Counted from the stretch's first letter, positions 1-9,105 are shown. The stretch: DNA of 64,000 nucleotides from Bradyrhizobium quebecense (GCF_013373795.3 NZ_CP088022.1:3844001-3908000), one strand, 5' to 3'. Numbers and translations: made by a program. The notes: generated by a model not told the origin, from the letters alone.

Positions 1-149
1 TTGTTTGGGCTGATCGCCAGGAATTCGGGCCGGAACTGCTCGCCGGCGCGGATGTTCACCGGGATCACCGTGTAGGGCAGCCCCAGTTCCTCCAGCATGA
101 TCGAGATCTTCCAGCCGTTCGGCGTCGGCGCGTGGTGCAGGTCGATCAT
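1..149 (-). CDS. Glutathione S-transferase, N-terminal part (runs off the window)
   Basis: Only the first 49 codons are inside the window. The translation begins [20 protein letters not shown] and continues through [18 protein letters not shown] to LAISPN, which is the thioredoxin-fold glutathione-binding half of a YfcG/Ure2p-like glutathione S-transferase. The TPNGWKI stretch holds the usual active-site region of this subgroup. Enzymes of this type use glutathione for disulfide reduction or conjugation in the cytoplasm. I chose the ATG at 149 because the family normally starts MIDL; an in-frame GTG at 170 is an alternative. The gene is divergent from the MetE-like gene, with about 100 bp between them for both promoters. 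The C-terminal domain is outside the window. Confidence 0.85.
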   Translation of the reverse strand, partial: MIDLHHAPTPNGWKISIMLEELGLPYTVIPVNIRAGEQFRPEFLAISPN

Positions 150-248
150 CGGCGTCCACTTCCCCGTCACAAAGACTTTTGTTGTTCTGTACGTCCACCT
201 TAGGACATGGCACACAGGCGCTCAATCAGAACCCACCGGGAGGCACCC

Positions 249-1271
249 ATGCTGTTTCCAACGACGATCGCAGGCTCCCTGCCGAAGCCGGAATGGCTCG
301 CCGAGCCGAACATGCTGTGGGCGCCCTGGAAATCGGAAGGCGCCGAACTCGCCCGCGCCAAGCGCGATGCCACGGTGCTTGCGGTGAAACTGCAGGAAGA
401 TGCCGGCGTCGACATCGTCACCGAGGGCGAGCAGGCGCGCCAGCACTTCGTGCACGGTTTTCTGGAGCGGATCGAGGGCATCGATTTCGCCCACAAGGTC
501 GAGATGGGCATCCGCAAGGACCGCTATAAGGCCATGGTCCCGCAGGTGGTCGCGCCGCTGCAGCTCAAGGGCCGCGTCCATGAAAGCGAGGCGCGCGCGG
601 CGCGCGCCCACACCAGGAACAGGCTGAAATTCACCCTGCCCGGCCCGATGACGATCATCGACACCATCGCCGACAAATATTATGGCGACCGCGTGAAGAT
701 GGCGTTCGCCTTCGCCGAGCTGTTGAACCAGGAAGCCAAGGCTTTGCAGGCCGACGGCGTCGACATGATCCAGTTCGACGAGCCTGCCTTCAACGTCTAC
801 ATGGACGAGGTCCGCGACTGGGGCATCAAGGCTTTGGAGTGCGCCGCCGAAGGCCTGACCTGCGCCACCGCCGTGCATATCTGCTACGGCTACGGCATCA
901 AGGCCAACACCGACTGGAAGCAGACGCTCGGCGGCGAATGGCGGCAATATGAGGAGACCTTCCCGGTGATCGACAAGAGCACGATCCAGCAGGTCGCGAT
1001 CGAATGCCGCAACTCGAAGGTGCCGATCGAGCTGCTCGCCGCGCTCCCCGGCAAGATCGTGCAGGCCGGCGTGATCGACGTCGCCAGCGACGAGGTCGAG
1101 ACCGCGGAAGATGTCGTCAAGGTAATCGAGGCCGTCGCGAAACACGTGCCGAAGGGCAACATCATTGCGACCACCAATTGCGGCATGGCCCCGATGCGGC
1201 GGGACATCGCCGAAGCCAAGCTGATCGCGCTCGGCGACGGCGCGAAACTGGCAAGGCAGCGGCTGGCGTAG
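249..1271 (+). CDS. Cobalamin-independent methionine synthase C-terminal-like protein (MetE family)
   Basis: The 340-residue protein is a stand-alone MetE catalytic barrel. It starts MLFPTTIAGSLPKPEWL, the typical opening of the short MetE-like proteins. The zinc ligands expected of the family are visible as HIC (in AVHICYGYG) and Cys in TTNCGMAP near the C-terminus, and the substrate-binding acidic motif QFDEPAF is present. Full MetE is about 750 residues with a duplicated barrel, so this is the short form that lacks the N-terminal half. Short forms may transfer methyl groups from donors other than folate; the donor here is unknown. The ATG at 249 is preceded by GGGAGG with good spacing; an in-frame ATG at 207 lacks a site. 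It appears to be a single-gene unit. Confidence 0.88.
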   Translation: MLFPTTIAGSLPKPEWLAEPNMLWAPWKSEGAELARAKRDATVLAVKLQEDAGVDIVTEGEQARQHFVHGFLERIEGIDFAHKVEMGIRKDRYKAMVPQVVAPLQLKGRVHESEARAARAHTRNRLKFTLPGPMTIIDTIADKYYGDRVKMAFAFAELLNQEAKALQADGVDMIQFDEPAFNVYMDEVRDWGIKALECAAEGLTCATAVHICYGYGIKANTDWKQTLGGEWRQYEETFPVIDKSTIQQVAIECRNSKVPIELLAALPGKIVQAGVIDVASDEVETAEDVVKVIEAVAKHVPKGNIIATTNCGMAPMRRDIAEAKLIALGDGAKLARQRLA

Positions 1272-1287
1272 GGACTACGCCCACAAA

Positions 1288-1911
1288 TCACCCCAAAACG
1301 GCCATCGCGCTCGGATGCAACACCGGCCGGTAGCCGGCCTGAAACGCACGGACGGTCGATGGCGGCGTCAGCAACATGGCGGGAGCGGTCGCATCGGACC
1401 GCTCGTAACCCGCGAACGACCAGCGCAAGGTCTCGCCACCGGCAACGAGGTAGCTCTCGCCGTTCGCCTGCACCATCGCGCCGTCAGGTAGCGCGGCGAG
1501 CGGCATCGGCAGCGGATGCAGCCGCTTCTTGCCGCGGTCGAGCCGCTCGGCATGCAGCCCTGCATCCATCGCCTTGGCGCTGAGATCGCTGACGCCGTTG
1601 CCCTGCTCCCACGCGGCACGAAACCGCTTGGCGTCGTCGCGGCGACAGTAGAAGCAGGGCCGGTGGCCGGCGGCGAATGCGGTCGCTTCATCGAGGAAGA
1701 ACAGCTCGGTCCAGCTCTGCCGGCTCATCACCTTGCGTCGCCGTCCCCTGAACTCGCAGACGCAGGTGAGCCAGGCCGGGCTCGACCAGCGCTTGTTCAG
1801 CAGTGTGCGGGTCGCCGGATCGTGGATGATGCCGCGATTGCCGGTGAAGGTGCCGCGGTGTTCGGTCGCAACGATGTCGCCGGTGGGCGTGACGCGGTTT
1901 TGCAGGGGCAT
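1288..1911 (-). CDS. Conserved hypothetical protein
   Basis: A 207-residue protein starting MPLQNRVTPTGDIVATEHRG. It contains HRPCFYCRRDDAKRF in the middle, a CxxC pair that might bind a metal, and no signal peptide or membrane segment. I recognise it only as a type of uncharacterised protein seen in Bradyrhizobium relatives and cannot give a function. The reading frame stays open upstream to 1977, but that extension (PLTPTLSPQERGE) is the familiar translation of a hairpin repeat and is not protein; the ATG at 1911 is therefore preferred. It is convergent with the MetE-like gene, whose stop lies 16 bp away. Confidence 0.75.
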   Translation of the reverse strand: MPLQNRVTPTGDIVATEHRGTFTGNRGIIHDPATRTLLNKRWSSPAWLTCVCEFRGRRRKVMSRQSWTELFFLDEATAFAAGHRPCFYCRRDDAKRFRAAWEQGNGVSDLSAKAMDAGLHAERLDRGKKRLHPLPMPLAALPDGAMVQANGESYLVAGGETLRWSFAGYERSDATAPAMLLTPPSTVRAFQAGYRPVLHPSAMAVLG

Positions 1912-1920
1912 GCTTCTGAC

Positions 1921-2076
1921 TTCCCCCTCGCCCCGCTCTTGCGGGGAGAGGGTCGGGGTGAGGGGCTGTGTCCGCAAAGATAGTGAGAGATGAACTCGCG
2001 GTGAGTCCCCCTCACCCGGATCGCATTGCGCTGCGCTGCATGCGATCCGACCTCTCCCAGCAGGCGGGGCGAGGTG
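1921..2076. repeat. REP-like paired hairpin element, family 1, copy 1
   Basis: The left arm reads ccccgctcttgcggggagag followed by ggtcggggtgagggg. The right arm holds ccctcacccggatcgcat, a small hairpin, and atgcgatccgacctctccc, ending in ggcggggcgaggtg. Left and right arms can pair. Related copies lie at 14920-15054 and 38358-38506. It fills the gap between the hypothetical gene and gpt and creates a false N-terminal extension of the former. Confidence 0.8.
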
Positions 2077-2081
2077 ACTCT

Positions 2082-2609
2082 TTAGGCCGCCCCGTCGCGG
2101 ATCGGCGGCTGGAACGACAGCGCGGTGTCCCAGGGAAAGAAGATCCAGGTGTCCTGCGACACCTCGGTGATGTAGGTGTCGACCAGCGGGCGGCCCTTGG
2201 GCTTTGCGTACACCGTTGCGAAATGCGCATCGGGCAGCATCTCGCGCACCAGCTTGCCGGTCTTGCCGGTATCGACGAGGTCGTCGACGATCAGCAGCCC
2301 CTTGCCGGTGCCGCCGCCGAGCTTGGCGGTCTGCTCCGAAATGCCCTTGAGCACTTTCAGGTCGCCTTGCTTGTCATGGTCGTAGCTGGCGACGCAGACG
2401 GTATCGATCACCCGCAAGCCGAGCTCGCGTGCCACGATCGCCGCCGGCACCAGCCCGCCGCGGGTGATCGCGATCACCGCGTGGAACGGGCCGACTTCGT
2501 TGAGCCGCCAGGTCAGCGCCCGGCAATCCCGATGGAATTGATCCCACGAGACCGGGAACGGCCTGCCGGCCCGATCCTGCGCATTCTGTTCAGAATTTCG
2601 TTCAACCAT
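2082..2609 (-). CDS. gpt: Xanthine(-guanine) phosphoribosyltransferase
   Basis: A 175-residue type I phosphoribosyltransferase that transfers phosphoribose from PRPP to xanthine or guanine in purine salvage. The PRPP-binding loop is clear as [13 protein letters not shown], and [10 protein letters not shown] is the N-terminal pyrophosphate loop. The C-terminal IFFPWD matches Gpt proteins. Length is close to the usual 150-175. A GAGG site lies 4 nt before the ATG. It starts 6 bp after the stop of the CinA-like gene on the same strand, so the two are probably cotranscribed. The family normally sits at the inner face of the cytoplasmic membrane or in the cytoplasm; no membrane segment is visible. 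Confidence 0.93.
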   Translation of the reverse strand: MVERNSEQNAQDRAGRPFPVSWDQFHRDCRALTWRLNEVGPFHAVIAITRGGLVPAAIVARELGLRVIDTVCVASYDHDKQGDLKVLKGISEQTAKLGGGTGKGLLIVDDLVDTGKTGKLVREMLPDAHFATVYAKPKGRPLVDTYITEVSQDTWIFFPWDTALSFQPPIRDGAA

Positions 2610-2615
2610 GTCGCC

Positions 2616-3368
2616 TCAACCCACCGGCTTCTTCTGCGCGGCCTGCACCTGCTTCAGCATCTCCTTCACCGCGGCCATCGCCGCGGCGAGCTTCTCGGGA
2701 TCGCGCGAGCGCACCACCAGATTGGTGTTCGGCTTCTGGTTCTCGTCCTGGAACGGATAGCTGCCGATGATGGTGTCGGGATTGGCTTCCGCGATCGCCC
2801 GCAGCGGGCCGCCGATGTCGCCTTCCCTTGCGTCGGCGCGGACCGAGTCCGACAGCATCCGCACACCGGATTTCAGGGTCGGCGCCACGATGTCCATCAT
2901 CGCCTGCATGATGGTGGGGATGCCGGCCATCACGATGACGTTGCCGAGCTTGAAGCCCGGCGCCAGGATGGTCGCACTCTGGATCAGCTCGGCGCCATCG
3001 GGCACCCGGGCCATCCGCAGCCGCGCCTCGTTGAGGTCCTGCTCGGTCCAGCGCTCCCTGAACCGCGCCACCACATCAGGATGATGGTGGATCTCGACCC
3101 CGAACGCCTTCGCCACGCTGTCGGCGGTGATGTCGTCATGGGTCGGCCCGATGCCGCCGGTGGTGAACACGTAGGTGTACCTATGCCGCAGCGCATCAAG
3201 GGCGGACACGATGTCAGCCTCGTCATCGGCGACGACGCGGACCTCCTTCAGGTCGATGCCGATATTGGTCAGGTATTCGGCGATGAAGCCGATGTTCTTG
3301 TCCTTGGTCCGGCCGGACAGGATCTCGTCGCCGATCACCAATATCCCCGCCGTGACGATCTCGCTCAT
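2616..3368 (-). CDS. CinA-like molybdopterin-binding domain protein
   Basis: A 250-residue protein consisting of the MoaB/Mog-type domain found at the N-terminus of competence/damage-inducible protein CinA. Diagnostic motifs are AGILVIGDEILSGRTKDKN at the start and TTGGIGPTHDDITADSVA around residue 70. The nicotinamide-nucleotide amidase domain of full CinA (about 415 residues) is absent, as is usual for this alphaproteobacterial form. Family members have ADP-ribose or CoA pyrophosphatase activity in some bacteria; the activity here is not evident from sequence. AAGGAAA lies upstream of the ATG. It is the first gene of a likely two-gene unit with gpt. Confidence 0.85.
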   Translation of the reverse strand: MSEIVTAGILVIGDEILSGRTKDKNIGFIAEYLTNIGIDLKEVRVVADDEADIVSALDALRHRYTYVFTTGGIGPTHDDITADSVAKAFGVEIHHHPDVVARFRERWTEQDLNEARLRMARVPDGAELIQSATILAPGFKLGNVIVMAGIPTIMQAMMDIVAPTLKSGVRMLSDSVRADAREGDIGGPLRAIAEANPDTIIGSYPFQDENQKPNTNLVVRSRDPEKLAAAMAAVKEMLKQVQAAQKKPVG

Positions 3369-3595
3369 GGTCTCATTTCCTTAAACTTGATCCCCTGACA
3401 TTGCCGTTCCAATGCCTTGATGTCACGGGGTTTTGCCGCCGAATTAAGCAGACCTCAGCCGGTTTTTCGGGCAGGCCTTCCGCCTCCCCCTTAGCAAATG
3501 CCACAAGCCAATGCATATCGCGCTGGCCCGCCCCTTGCTACCATCCCATCAAGTCATGCACTGTGTCACATGGCTTGGGAGGGCAATCGGGATAT
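3369..3595. other. Divergent intergenic region, CinA-like / ATP-grasp
   Basis: About 227 bp with no convincing coding sequence. It must hold the promoters for the CinA-gpt unit leftwards and for the ATP-grasp operon rightwards. I see no clear palindromic operator. Confidence 0.5.
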
Positions 3596-5014
3596 ATGGC
3601 AGTCGCGTTCGATGAGATGAACGGCCTCGGCGAGGATCTCCGCCCGGCCTACCAGGAGCTCTCCCGCTGGCTCAAAGAGACGCCGCCGGATGCGCTCGAA
3701 TATCGACGCCAGGAAGCGGAGCTGCTGTTCCGCCGGATCGGCATCACCTTCGCGGTCTACGGCGATTCCGAGGCCCAGGAACGGCTGATCCCGTTCGACG
3801 TCATTCCGCGGATCATGTCGGCGACCGAGTGGACGCTGCTGGAGAAGGGCCTGAAGCAGCGCGTGCTCGCGCTCAACATGTTCCTCAAGGACATCTATCA
3901 CGGCCGCGATATCCTGCGCGCCAACGTCATCCCGGAAGACCTAATCTTCCAGAACCCGGTGTTCCGGCCGGAGATGAACGGCCAGGACGTACCGCACGAC
4001 ATCTACGTCCACATCGCCGGCATCGACATCATCCGCACCGATCCGGACAATTTCATCGTGCTGGAGGACAATGCGCGCACGCCGTCCGGCGTCTCCTACA
4101 TGCTGGAAAACCGCGAGATCATGATGCGGCTGTTTCCGGACCTGTTCGCGCGGCACCGCGTCGCGCCGGTCGAGCGCTATCCGGACGAGCTGTTGTCGGC
4201 GCTGCGGTCGGTGGCGCCGCACAGCGCCTCCGCCGAGCCGACGGTCGCGCTGATGACTCCCGGGGTCTACAACTCGGCCTATTACGAGCACTCCTTCCTG
4301 GCCGACAAGCTCGGCATCGAGCTGGTCGAGGGGCGTGACCTCATCGTCAAGAACGACGAGGTGTTCATGCGCACCACCGAGGGGCTGAAACGGGTCGACG
4401 TGATCTACCGCCGTGTCGACGACGATTTCCTCGATCCCCTCACCTTCCGTCCGGATTCCGCGCTCGGCGTCCCCGGGCTGATGTCGGCCTACGCGGCCGG
4501 CAACATCACGCTCGCCAACGCGGTCGGCACCGGCATCGCCGACGACAAGGCGATCTACTCCTACATGCCCGATATCGTGAAATTCTACCTCAGCGAGGAG
4601 CCGATCCTGAAGAACGTGCAGACCTGGCGCTGCCGCGAACCGCAGGACCTGTCCTACGTGCTCGACAACCTCGCCGACCTCGTCGTCAAGGAGGTGCACG
4701 GCTCGGGCGGCTACGGCATGCTGATCGGCCCGGCCGCCACCAAGGCAACCATCGAGGCGTTCCGCGACAAGCTCAAGCGCGAGCCGGAGGGCTTCATCGC
4801 CCAGCCGACGCTGGCGCTGTCGACCTGCCCGACCTGCACCGACAAGGGCCTCGCGCCGCGCCATGTCGACCTCCGCCCGTTCGTGCTGACCGGCTCTAGC
4901 CACACCACCATCGTGCCCGGCGGCCTGACCCGCGTTGCGCTGAAGGAAGGCTCGCTCGTGGTCAATTCGAGCCAGGGCGGCGGCACCAAAGACACCTGGA
5001 TACTGAGCGAGTAG
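3596..5014 (+). CDS. Circularly permuted ATP-grasp ligase (DUF404/DUF407 type)
   Basis: A 472-residue enzyme of the circularly permuted ATP-grasp family, the amidoligase type found beside alpha-E proteins. Features include ALNMFLKDIYHGRDILRANV, FIVLEDNARTPSGVSYMLEN (acidic metal and nucleotide residues), LVVKEVHGSGGYGMLIGP (the glycine-rich ATP-binding loop with its lysine) and a C-terminal NSSQGGGTKDTWILS. The family is predicted to join carboxyl and amino groups, making a peptide or a tag; the substrate is unknown. The ATG at 3596 opens MAVAFDEMNGLG, with GGAGGG about 12 nt upstream. It leads a three-gene operon, with 8 bp before the alpha-E gene. In many genomes the same operon also contains Anbu, here found at 13052. 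Confidence 0.9.
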   Translation: MAVAFDEMNGLGEDLRPAYQELSRWLKETPPDALEYRRQEAELLFRRIGITFAVYGDSEAQERLIPFDVIPRIMSATEWTLLEKGLKQRVLALNMFLKDIYHGRDILRANVIPEDLIFQNPVFRPEMNGQDVPHDIYVHIAGIDIIRTDPDNFIVLEDNARTPSGVSYMLENREIMMRLFPDLFARHRVAPVERYPDELLSALRSVAPHSASAEPTVALMTPGVYNSAYYEHSFLADKLGIELVEGRDLIVKNDEVFMRTTEGLKRVDVIYRRVDDDFLDPLTFRPDSALGVPGLMSAYAAGNITLANAVGTGIADDKAIYSYMPDIVKFYLSEEPILKNVQTWRCREPQDLSYVLDNLADLVVKEVHGSGGYGMLIGPAATKATIEAFRDKLKREPEGFIAQPTLALSTCPTCTDKGLAPRHVDLRPFVLTGSSHTTIVPGGLTRVALKEGSLVVNSSQGGGTKDTWILSE

Positions 5015-5022
5015 TTGAAAGC

Positions 5023-5967
5023 ATGCTGTCGCGCACCGCCGAAAACCTGTTCTGGCTGGCCCGTTATGTCGAACGCGCCGAGTATCTCGCGCGCACGATC
5101 GACGCCACGCTCCGTGTCACCGCATTGCCCGCGGCCTATATCGGCAAGACCAATGAGTGGGATTCCGCGCTGCTCACCGCCGGTGTCGGCGCGGCCTTCT
5201 ACGACCATTACGAAGAAGCCAACGAGCGAAACGTCGTCGAGTATCTGTCCTTCTCGTCGGAAAATCCCTCTTCGATCAAGAACTGCATCGAAGCCGCGCG
5301 GCTCAATTCGCGTTCGGTGCGCACCGCGCTGACGTCGGAGATGTGGGACACCATCAATTCATCGTGGATCGAGCTGCAGGCAGTCTGGAACAAGGGTCCC
5401 GCCAACCGCGAGGAGCTGGCAAAATTCCTGCGCTTCGTGCAGGAGACCTCGCTGCGCTTCGACGGGTCGGCCTACCGCACCATGCTGCGCAACGACGCCT
5501 ACTGGTTCTCGCGGCTCGGCGTGCATCTCGAGCGCGCCGACAACACCGCCCGCATTCTCGACGTCAAGTATCACATGCTGCTGCCCGAGGAGGAGCATGT
5601 CGGCGGCCCGCTGGATTACTACCAGTGGACCTCGATCCTGCGCTCGGTGTCGGCAACGACCGCCTATCACTGGGTGTATCGGGAAACCCTGAAGCCCTGG
5701 CTGATCGCCGACCTCCTGATCCTCAACGACACGCTGCCGCGGTCGCTTGCCAGCTGCTACAGCAACCTGGTGCGCAATCTCGACCAGATCGGCGTCGCCT
5801 ATGGCCGCCAGGGCGCCGCCCAGCGCCACGCCCGCGGCATCAGGAACCGGCTCGAGCACAGCCATATGGACGATATCTTCCAGCACGGCGTGCACGAATT
5901 CATCCAGGAATTCCTTGCGGATAATTCGCGGCTGGGTGAGATCGTCGCCAAGCAGTATTTGATGTGA
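5023..5967 (+). CDS. Alpha-E domain protein
   Basis: A 314-residue, mostly helical protein beginning MLSRTAENLFWLARYVERAE, the signature opening of alpha-E domain proteins. Further typical stretches are SRLGVHLERADNTARILDVK and the C-terminal helix near HEFIQEFLADN. Alpha-E proteins are almost always encoded beside circularly permuted ATP-grasp ligases, sometimes fused to them, and are predicted to take part in the same peptide-forming reaction. No catalytic role has been proven that I know of. It starts 8 bp after the ATP-grasp stop. There is only a weak GAAAG upstream, so translation may be coupled. Confidence 0.9.
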   Translation: MLSRTAENLFWLARYVERAEYLARTIDATLRVTALPAAYIGKTNEWDSALLTAGVGAAFYDHYEEANERNVVEYLSFSSENPSSIKNCIEAARLNSRSVRTALTSEMWDTINSSWIELQAVWNKGPANREELAKFLRFVQETSLRFDGSAYRTMLRNDAYWFSRLGVHLERADNTARILDVKYHMLLPEEEHVGGPLDYYQWTSILRSVSATTAYHWVYRETLKPWLIADLLILNDTLPRSLASCYSNLVRNLDQIGVAYGRQGAAQRHARGIRNRLEHSHMDDIFQHGVHEFIQEFLADNSRLGEIVAKQYLM

Positions 5968-6119
5968 CCACCGCGGCGGGAAAAGTGCTCAAAATGTCGT
6001 CATGACCGGGTCTATCCCGGTCACCCATGTCTTGCTTTCGCGGCCGATTAGGGAGAAAGACGTGGGTGTCCGGGCATGATGTTCCTGCCCCAGAAGACCG
6101 ACTGAACTCCGGTTGAGCC
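5968..6119. repeat. Intergenic repeat, family 3 (gtcatgaccggg type), within the ATP-grasp operon
   Basis: Positions 5997-6082 carry tcatgaccgggtctatcccg and a distant inverted partner gtgtccgggcatgatg around the sequence cttgctttcgcggccga. Related copies with a similar tcatg(g/c)ccggg arm are at 14624-14697 and 19241-19328. It separates the alpha-E and transglutaminase genes and may act as an RNA hairpin. Confidence 0.6.
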
Positions 6120-6962
6120 ATGCGCCTGCGGATTGCCCACACCACCACCTATCGCTACGAGCCGGCGGCCTCGGGCGTGATCCAGATTCTGCGGATGACG
6201 CCAGGCAGCCATGACGGCCAGTATGTCGCCGACTGGCAGATCGACGTCTCGACCGATTCCCGGCTCGACACCCATGAGGACGCGTTCGGCAACGTCACCC
6301 ATGTGCTGACGCACGGCGCGATCACCGACCTTACGATCCATTGCGAGGGTCTGGTCGAGACCCAGGACACCGGCGGCGTGCTGAAAGGCACCGACGAGCG
6401 GTTTCCGCCGAGCCTGTTCCTGCGCGCCACGCCGCTGACGGACCTCAACCCGGCGATGACGAGTTTCGTGCGCGAGCTGCGCGCGGAGGCCGGCGCCGAC
6501 GTGCTCGGCTTCCTGCACGCGGTGATGGTGCAGATCTACGAGCACATGACCTTCGACGAGGACCCGACCAACAGCGCCACCTCGGCGTCCGAGGCGTTCG
6601 CGTTGAAGCGCGGGGTCTGCCAGGACTACGCGCACATCCTGATCGCCTGCGCGCGCGCCGGCGGCGTTCCGGCGCGGTTCGTCTCCGGCCACTTCCTGCG
6701 CTCCGACGGCATGGTCAACCAGCAGGCCGGCCACGCCTGGGCCGAAGCCTTCGTGCCCGACCTCGGCTGGGTCGGCTTCGACGCCGCCAACGGCATCTGC
6801 ACCACCGATGCCCATGCCCGCGTCGCGATCGGCCTCGATTATCTCGGTGCCGCCCCGGTCCGCGGCACCCGCTATGGCGGCGGCAACGAGACGCTGACGG
6901 TCGCGGTCAAGGTCGACCAGGCCAGCCGCCCCGGGCAGTGGCAGAGCCAGACGCAGTCGTAA
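6120..6962 (+). CDS. Transglutaminase-like cysteine peptidase
   Basis: A 280-residue protein with the bacterial transglutaminase N-terminal beta domain (MRLRIAHTTTYRYEPAASGV) followed by the catalytic core. The Cys-His-Asp triad is visible as RGVCQDYAH (Cys about 167), QAGHAWAEAF (His about 205) and VGFDAANG (Asp about 221). Such proteins usually act as peptidases or amidases and need not crosslink proteins. With the ATP-grasp and alpha-E genes upstream it forms the standard trio of this predicted peptide-tagging system, where it could process or remove the product. The gene ends at 6962, where the convergent E2 gene begins 20 bp on; Anbu, which often follows, is missing at this spot. Confidence 0.9.
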   Translation: MRLRIAHTTTYRYEPAASGVIQILRMTPGSHDGQYVADWQIDVSTDSRLDTHEDAFGNVTHVLTHGAITDLTIHCEGLVETQDTGGVLKGTDERFPPSLFLRATPLTDLNPAMTSFVRELRAEAGADVLGFLHAVMVQIYEHMTFDEDPTNSATSASEAFALKRGVCQDYAHILIACARAGGVPARFVSGHFLRSDGMVNQQAGHAWAEAFVPDLGWVGFDAANGICTTDAHARVAIGLDYLGAAPVRGTRYGGGNETLTVAVKVDQASRPGQWQSQTQS

Positions 6963-6982
6963 GCCGCCGCCAGCGTTCTCTC

Positions 6983-8104
6983 TCATTCTGAGGAGCCGCG
7001 AAGCGGCGTCCCGCGCTCAAGGTCGGATTTGAGGACAACCAGGAAACGGGCCGCTTCGCCGCCGGTCACCACCCGATGGTCGAAGGTGAGCGATAGCGGC
7101 AACGTGCGTCTGACCGCAACCTGGCCCTGATGCGCGACCACGCGCTCCGAAATCCGCCCGGCGCCGACGATCGCCGTCTGCGGCGGCACGATGATGAGAT
7201 TGGCGAAGCGGCCCCCGATCATTCCGAAGTTCGAAAGCGTGATCGTCGCACCACGCAGCTCTTCCGGGGGTATCGCACGCGCGATCGCGTCGGCGCGCAG
7301 GCGATCGAGCCCAGCCCGCAGGTCCGATACGGTCCGCTCCGCGACGTTGCGCAGCACGGGAACGATCAGGCCGCCGCCGGTGTCGACAGCGATGCCGAGA
7401 TCGATGCGCTCGATCAGACGCCGCTCTCCCGAGCCGGAATGATACCAGGCGTTGAGCGCGGGCTCTGCCTTGCATGCAGCGGCGATCGCACGCACCAGAC
7501 GGATTGTCACGTCCTCGTCCCGGCGCCAGTCGTTGATGTCGGCTTCATCGGTGACCGTCGCAGGCACGATTTCCGCATGCGCCGCCGTCATGCGCTGGGC
7601 CATCGCGCGGCGCAGGCCGCGCAGCGGCTCGGCGGGTCCGCGGTGAGACATCCGCTTTGCCGCCCGCTCGACATCGGCCCGCGTGATGGTGCCGCCGGGC
7701 CCCGTCGCCTCGACGAGGTCGAGCGCGACGTCAAGCTTGCGCGCGAGGGCGCGCACCGCCGGAAACACCTGAGCGCCCTCCCCGCCGGGCGGCGTCGAAG
7801 CAGCTACTGCCGCCAGCGGTTGCTCGCCGGTGCCGAGTTCGCCCACAATCGTGCCGGTATCCTCCTCGGCGCCTTCGGCAAACTCCACGAGCGGCGCGCC
7901 GACCTTCACGATATCGCCCTTGGCACCGAACAGACGCGCGATGCGTCCGTTCGACGGCGCCGGTATTTCGACAACCGCCTTGTCGGTCTCGACCGAGACG
8001 AGCGGCTGGTCGGTCACGACATGGTCGCCCTCGTTGACGTACCAGGTGACGATCTCCGCTTCTTCAAGACCTTCACCGAGGTCCGGCAGCGTGAACTGGT
8101 GCAT
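6983..8104 (-). CDS. 2-oxo acid dehydrogenase E2 (dihydrolipoamide acyltransferase)
   Basis: A 373-residue E2 subunit. An N-terminal lipoyl domain has the modifiable lysine in ETDKAVVEIP (Lys about 42). A peripheral subunit-binding domain lies near residues 110-150 (FPAVRALARKLDV through GTITRADVERA). The C-terminal acyltransferase domain has the catalytic DHRVVTGG motif. It accepts the acyl group formed by E1 on the lipoyl arm and passes it to CoA. It is the last gene of the E1alpha-E1beta-E2 unit, 20 bp after E1beta. The substrate could be a branched-chain oxo acid, pyruvate or acetoin; I cannot tell which. No E3 gene is nearby, so a shared E3 must be encoded elsewhere. Confidence 0.9.
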   Translation of the reverse strand: MHQFTLPDLGEGLEEAEIVTWYVNEGDHVVTDQPLVSVETDKAVVEIPAPSNGRIARLFGAKGDIVKVGAPLVEFAEGAEEDTGTIVGELGTGEQPLAAVAASTPPGGEGAQVFPAVRALARKLDVALDLVEATGPGGTITRADVERAAKRMSHRGPAEPLRGLRRAMAQRMTAAHAEIVPATVTDEADINDWRRDEDVTIRLVRAIAAACKAEPALNAWYHSGSGERRLIERIDLGIAVDTGGGLIVPVLRNVAERTVSDLRAGLDRLRADAIARAIPPEELRGATITLSNFGMIGGRFANLIIVPPQTAIVGAGRISERVVAHQGQVAVRRTLPLSLTFDHRVVTGGEAARFLVVLKSDLERGTPLRGSSE

Positions 8105-8124
8105 GGGACAAGATCCGTCGGTGT

Positions 8125-9105
8125 TTAATTGTACTGGCAGGTCTTTCGGGCTGCCGCCACGATCCGTCCGACCGACGGCATGTAGCGTTGCTCGAGGCGG
8201 GCCATCGGGATCACCGTGTCGTAGCCGGTGACGCGGATCACGGGCGCGAGCAGCGAGGACAGTCCGCGCTCGGCGATCATGGCCGCGATCTCCGCGCCAA
8301 ATCCGCCGGTGTGTGCCGCCTCGTGCACGATGACGCAGCGCCCGGTCCTTGCGACCGAACCGAGCACGGTGTTTTCATCGTAGGGCTTGAGCGTGGCGAG
8401 GTCGATGACCTCGGCGGCGATGCCGTCATCGGCAAGCGTGTCCGCTGCGGCCATCGTTTCCTTCAACATCGCGCCCCAGCTGATCAGCGTGATGTCGCGA
8501 CCTTCCCTGAGGACAAAGGCGTGATCGAGCGGCAAGGCTTCGCCATTGTCCTCCACATCGCCTTTCGCCGCGCGGTACAGCCGTGTCGGCTCCAGGAATA
8601 CCACCGGATCGGGATCGCGGATCGCGGCGAGGAGAAGTCCATAGGCCCGCTCCGGTGACGAAGGCATGACGACACGCAAGCCCGGAATGTGGGCGAGCAT
8701 CGCCTCGGTGCTTTCGGAATGATGCTCGGGCGCGCGAATGCCGGCTCCATGCGGCGAGCGCAGAACCATCGGACAGGTGAGCCGCCCCTGGGTACGGTTG
8801 CGCATTCGAGATGCGTGGTTCACCAGCTGATCGAGACAGGGGTAGATGAATCCCATGAACTGGATTTCGCCGACCGGTTTCAGCCCCTGCGCGGCCATGC
8901 CGACACAGAGCCCGCTGATCAGGAGTTCGGCAAGCGGCGTATCAAGGACGCGCTCCGGACCGAAGCGCTCCTGCAAGCCAATCGTCGCGCGGAACACGCC
9001 GCCATTGACGCCGATATCTTCGCCGAGCAAGACCACATCGGGATCGTCAGCCATCGCGCGGCCGAGCGCCAGATTGACGGCTTCGACCAACGTCACTTCA
9101 GGCAT
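8125..9105 (-). CDS. 2-oxo acid dehydrogenase E1, beta subunit
   Basis: A 326-residue transketolase-like beta subunit. It contains VVLLGEDIGVNGGVF with the glutamate that activates thiamine diphosphate, and RSPHGAGIRAPEHHSES and VIDLATLKPYDENTVL, both typical of pyruvate, branched-chain and acetoin dehydrogenase beta chains. It pairs with the alpha subunit to decarboxylate a 2-oxo acid. The ATG at 9105 overlaps the end of the alpha gene by 8 bp, which points to translational coupling and equal subunit supply. A longer reading frame to 9162 exists but lies inside the alpha gene. Confidence 0.92.
   Translation of the reverse strand: MPEVTLVEAVNLALGRAMADDPDVVLLGEDIGVNGGVFRATIGLQERFGPERVLDTPLAELLISGLCVGMAAQGLKPVGEIQFMGFIYPCLDQLVNHASRMRNRTQGRLTCPMVLRSPHGAGIRAPEHHSESTEAMLAHIPGLRVVMPSSPERAYGLLLAAIRDPDPVVFLEPTRLYRAAKGDVEDNGEALPLDHAFVLREGRDITLISWGAMLKETMAAADTLADDGIAAEVIDLATLKPYDENTVLGSVARTGRCVIVHEAAHTGGFGAEIAAMIAERGLSSLLAPVIRVTGYDTVIPMARLEQRYMPSVGRIVAAARKTCQYN

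Noticed and set aside
1912..1977. N-terminal extension PLTPTLSPQERGE of the hypothetical protein
   Set aside because: This sequence is the translation of a family 1 repeat and has no ribosome site; the start at 1911 is better.
1921..2076. CRISPR array
   Set aside because: The repeats are inverted paired arms, not short direct repeats with unique spacers, and no cas gene is present.
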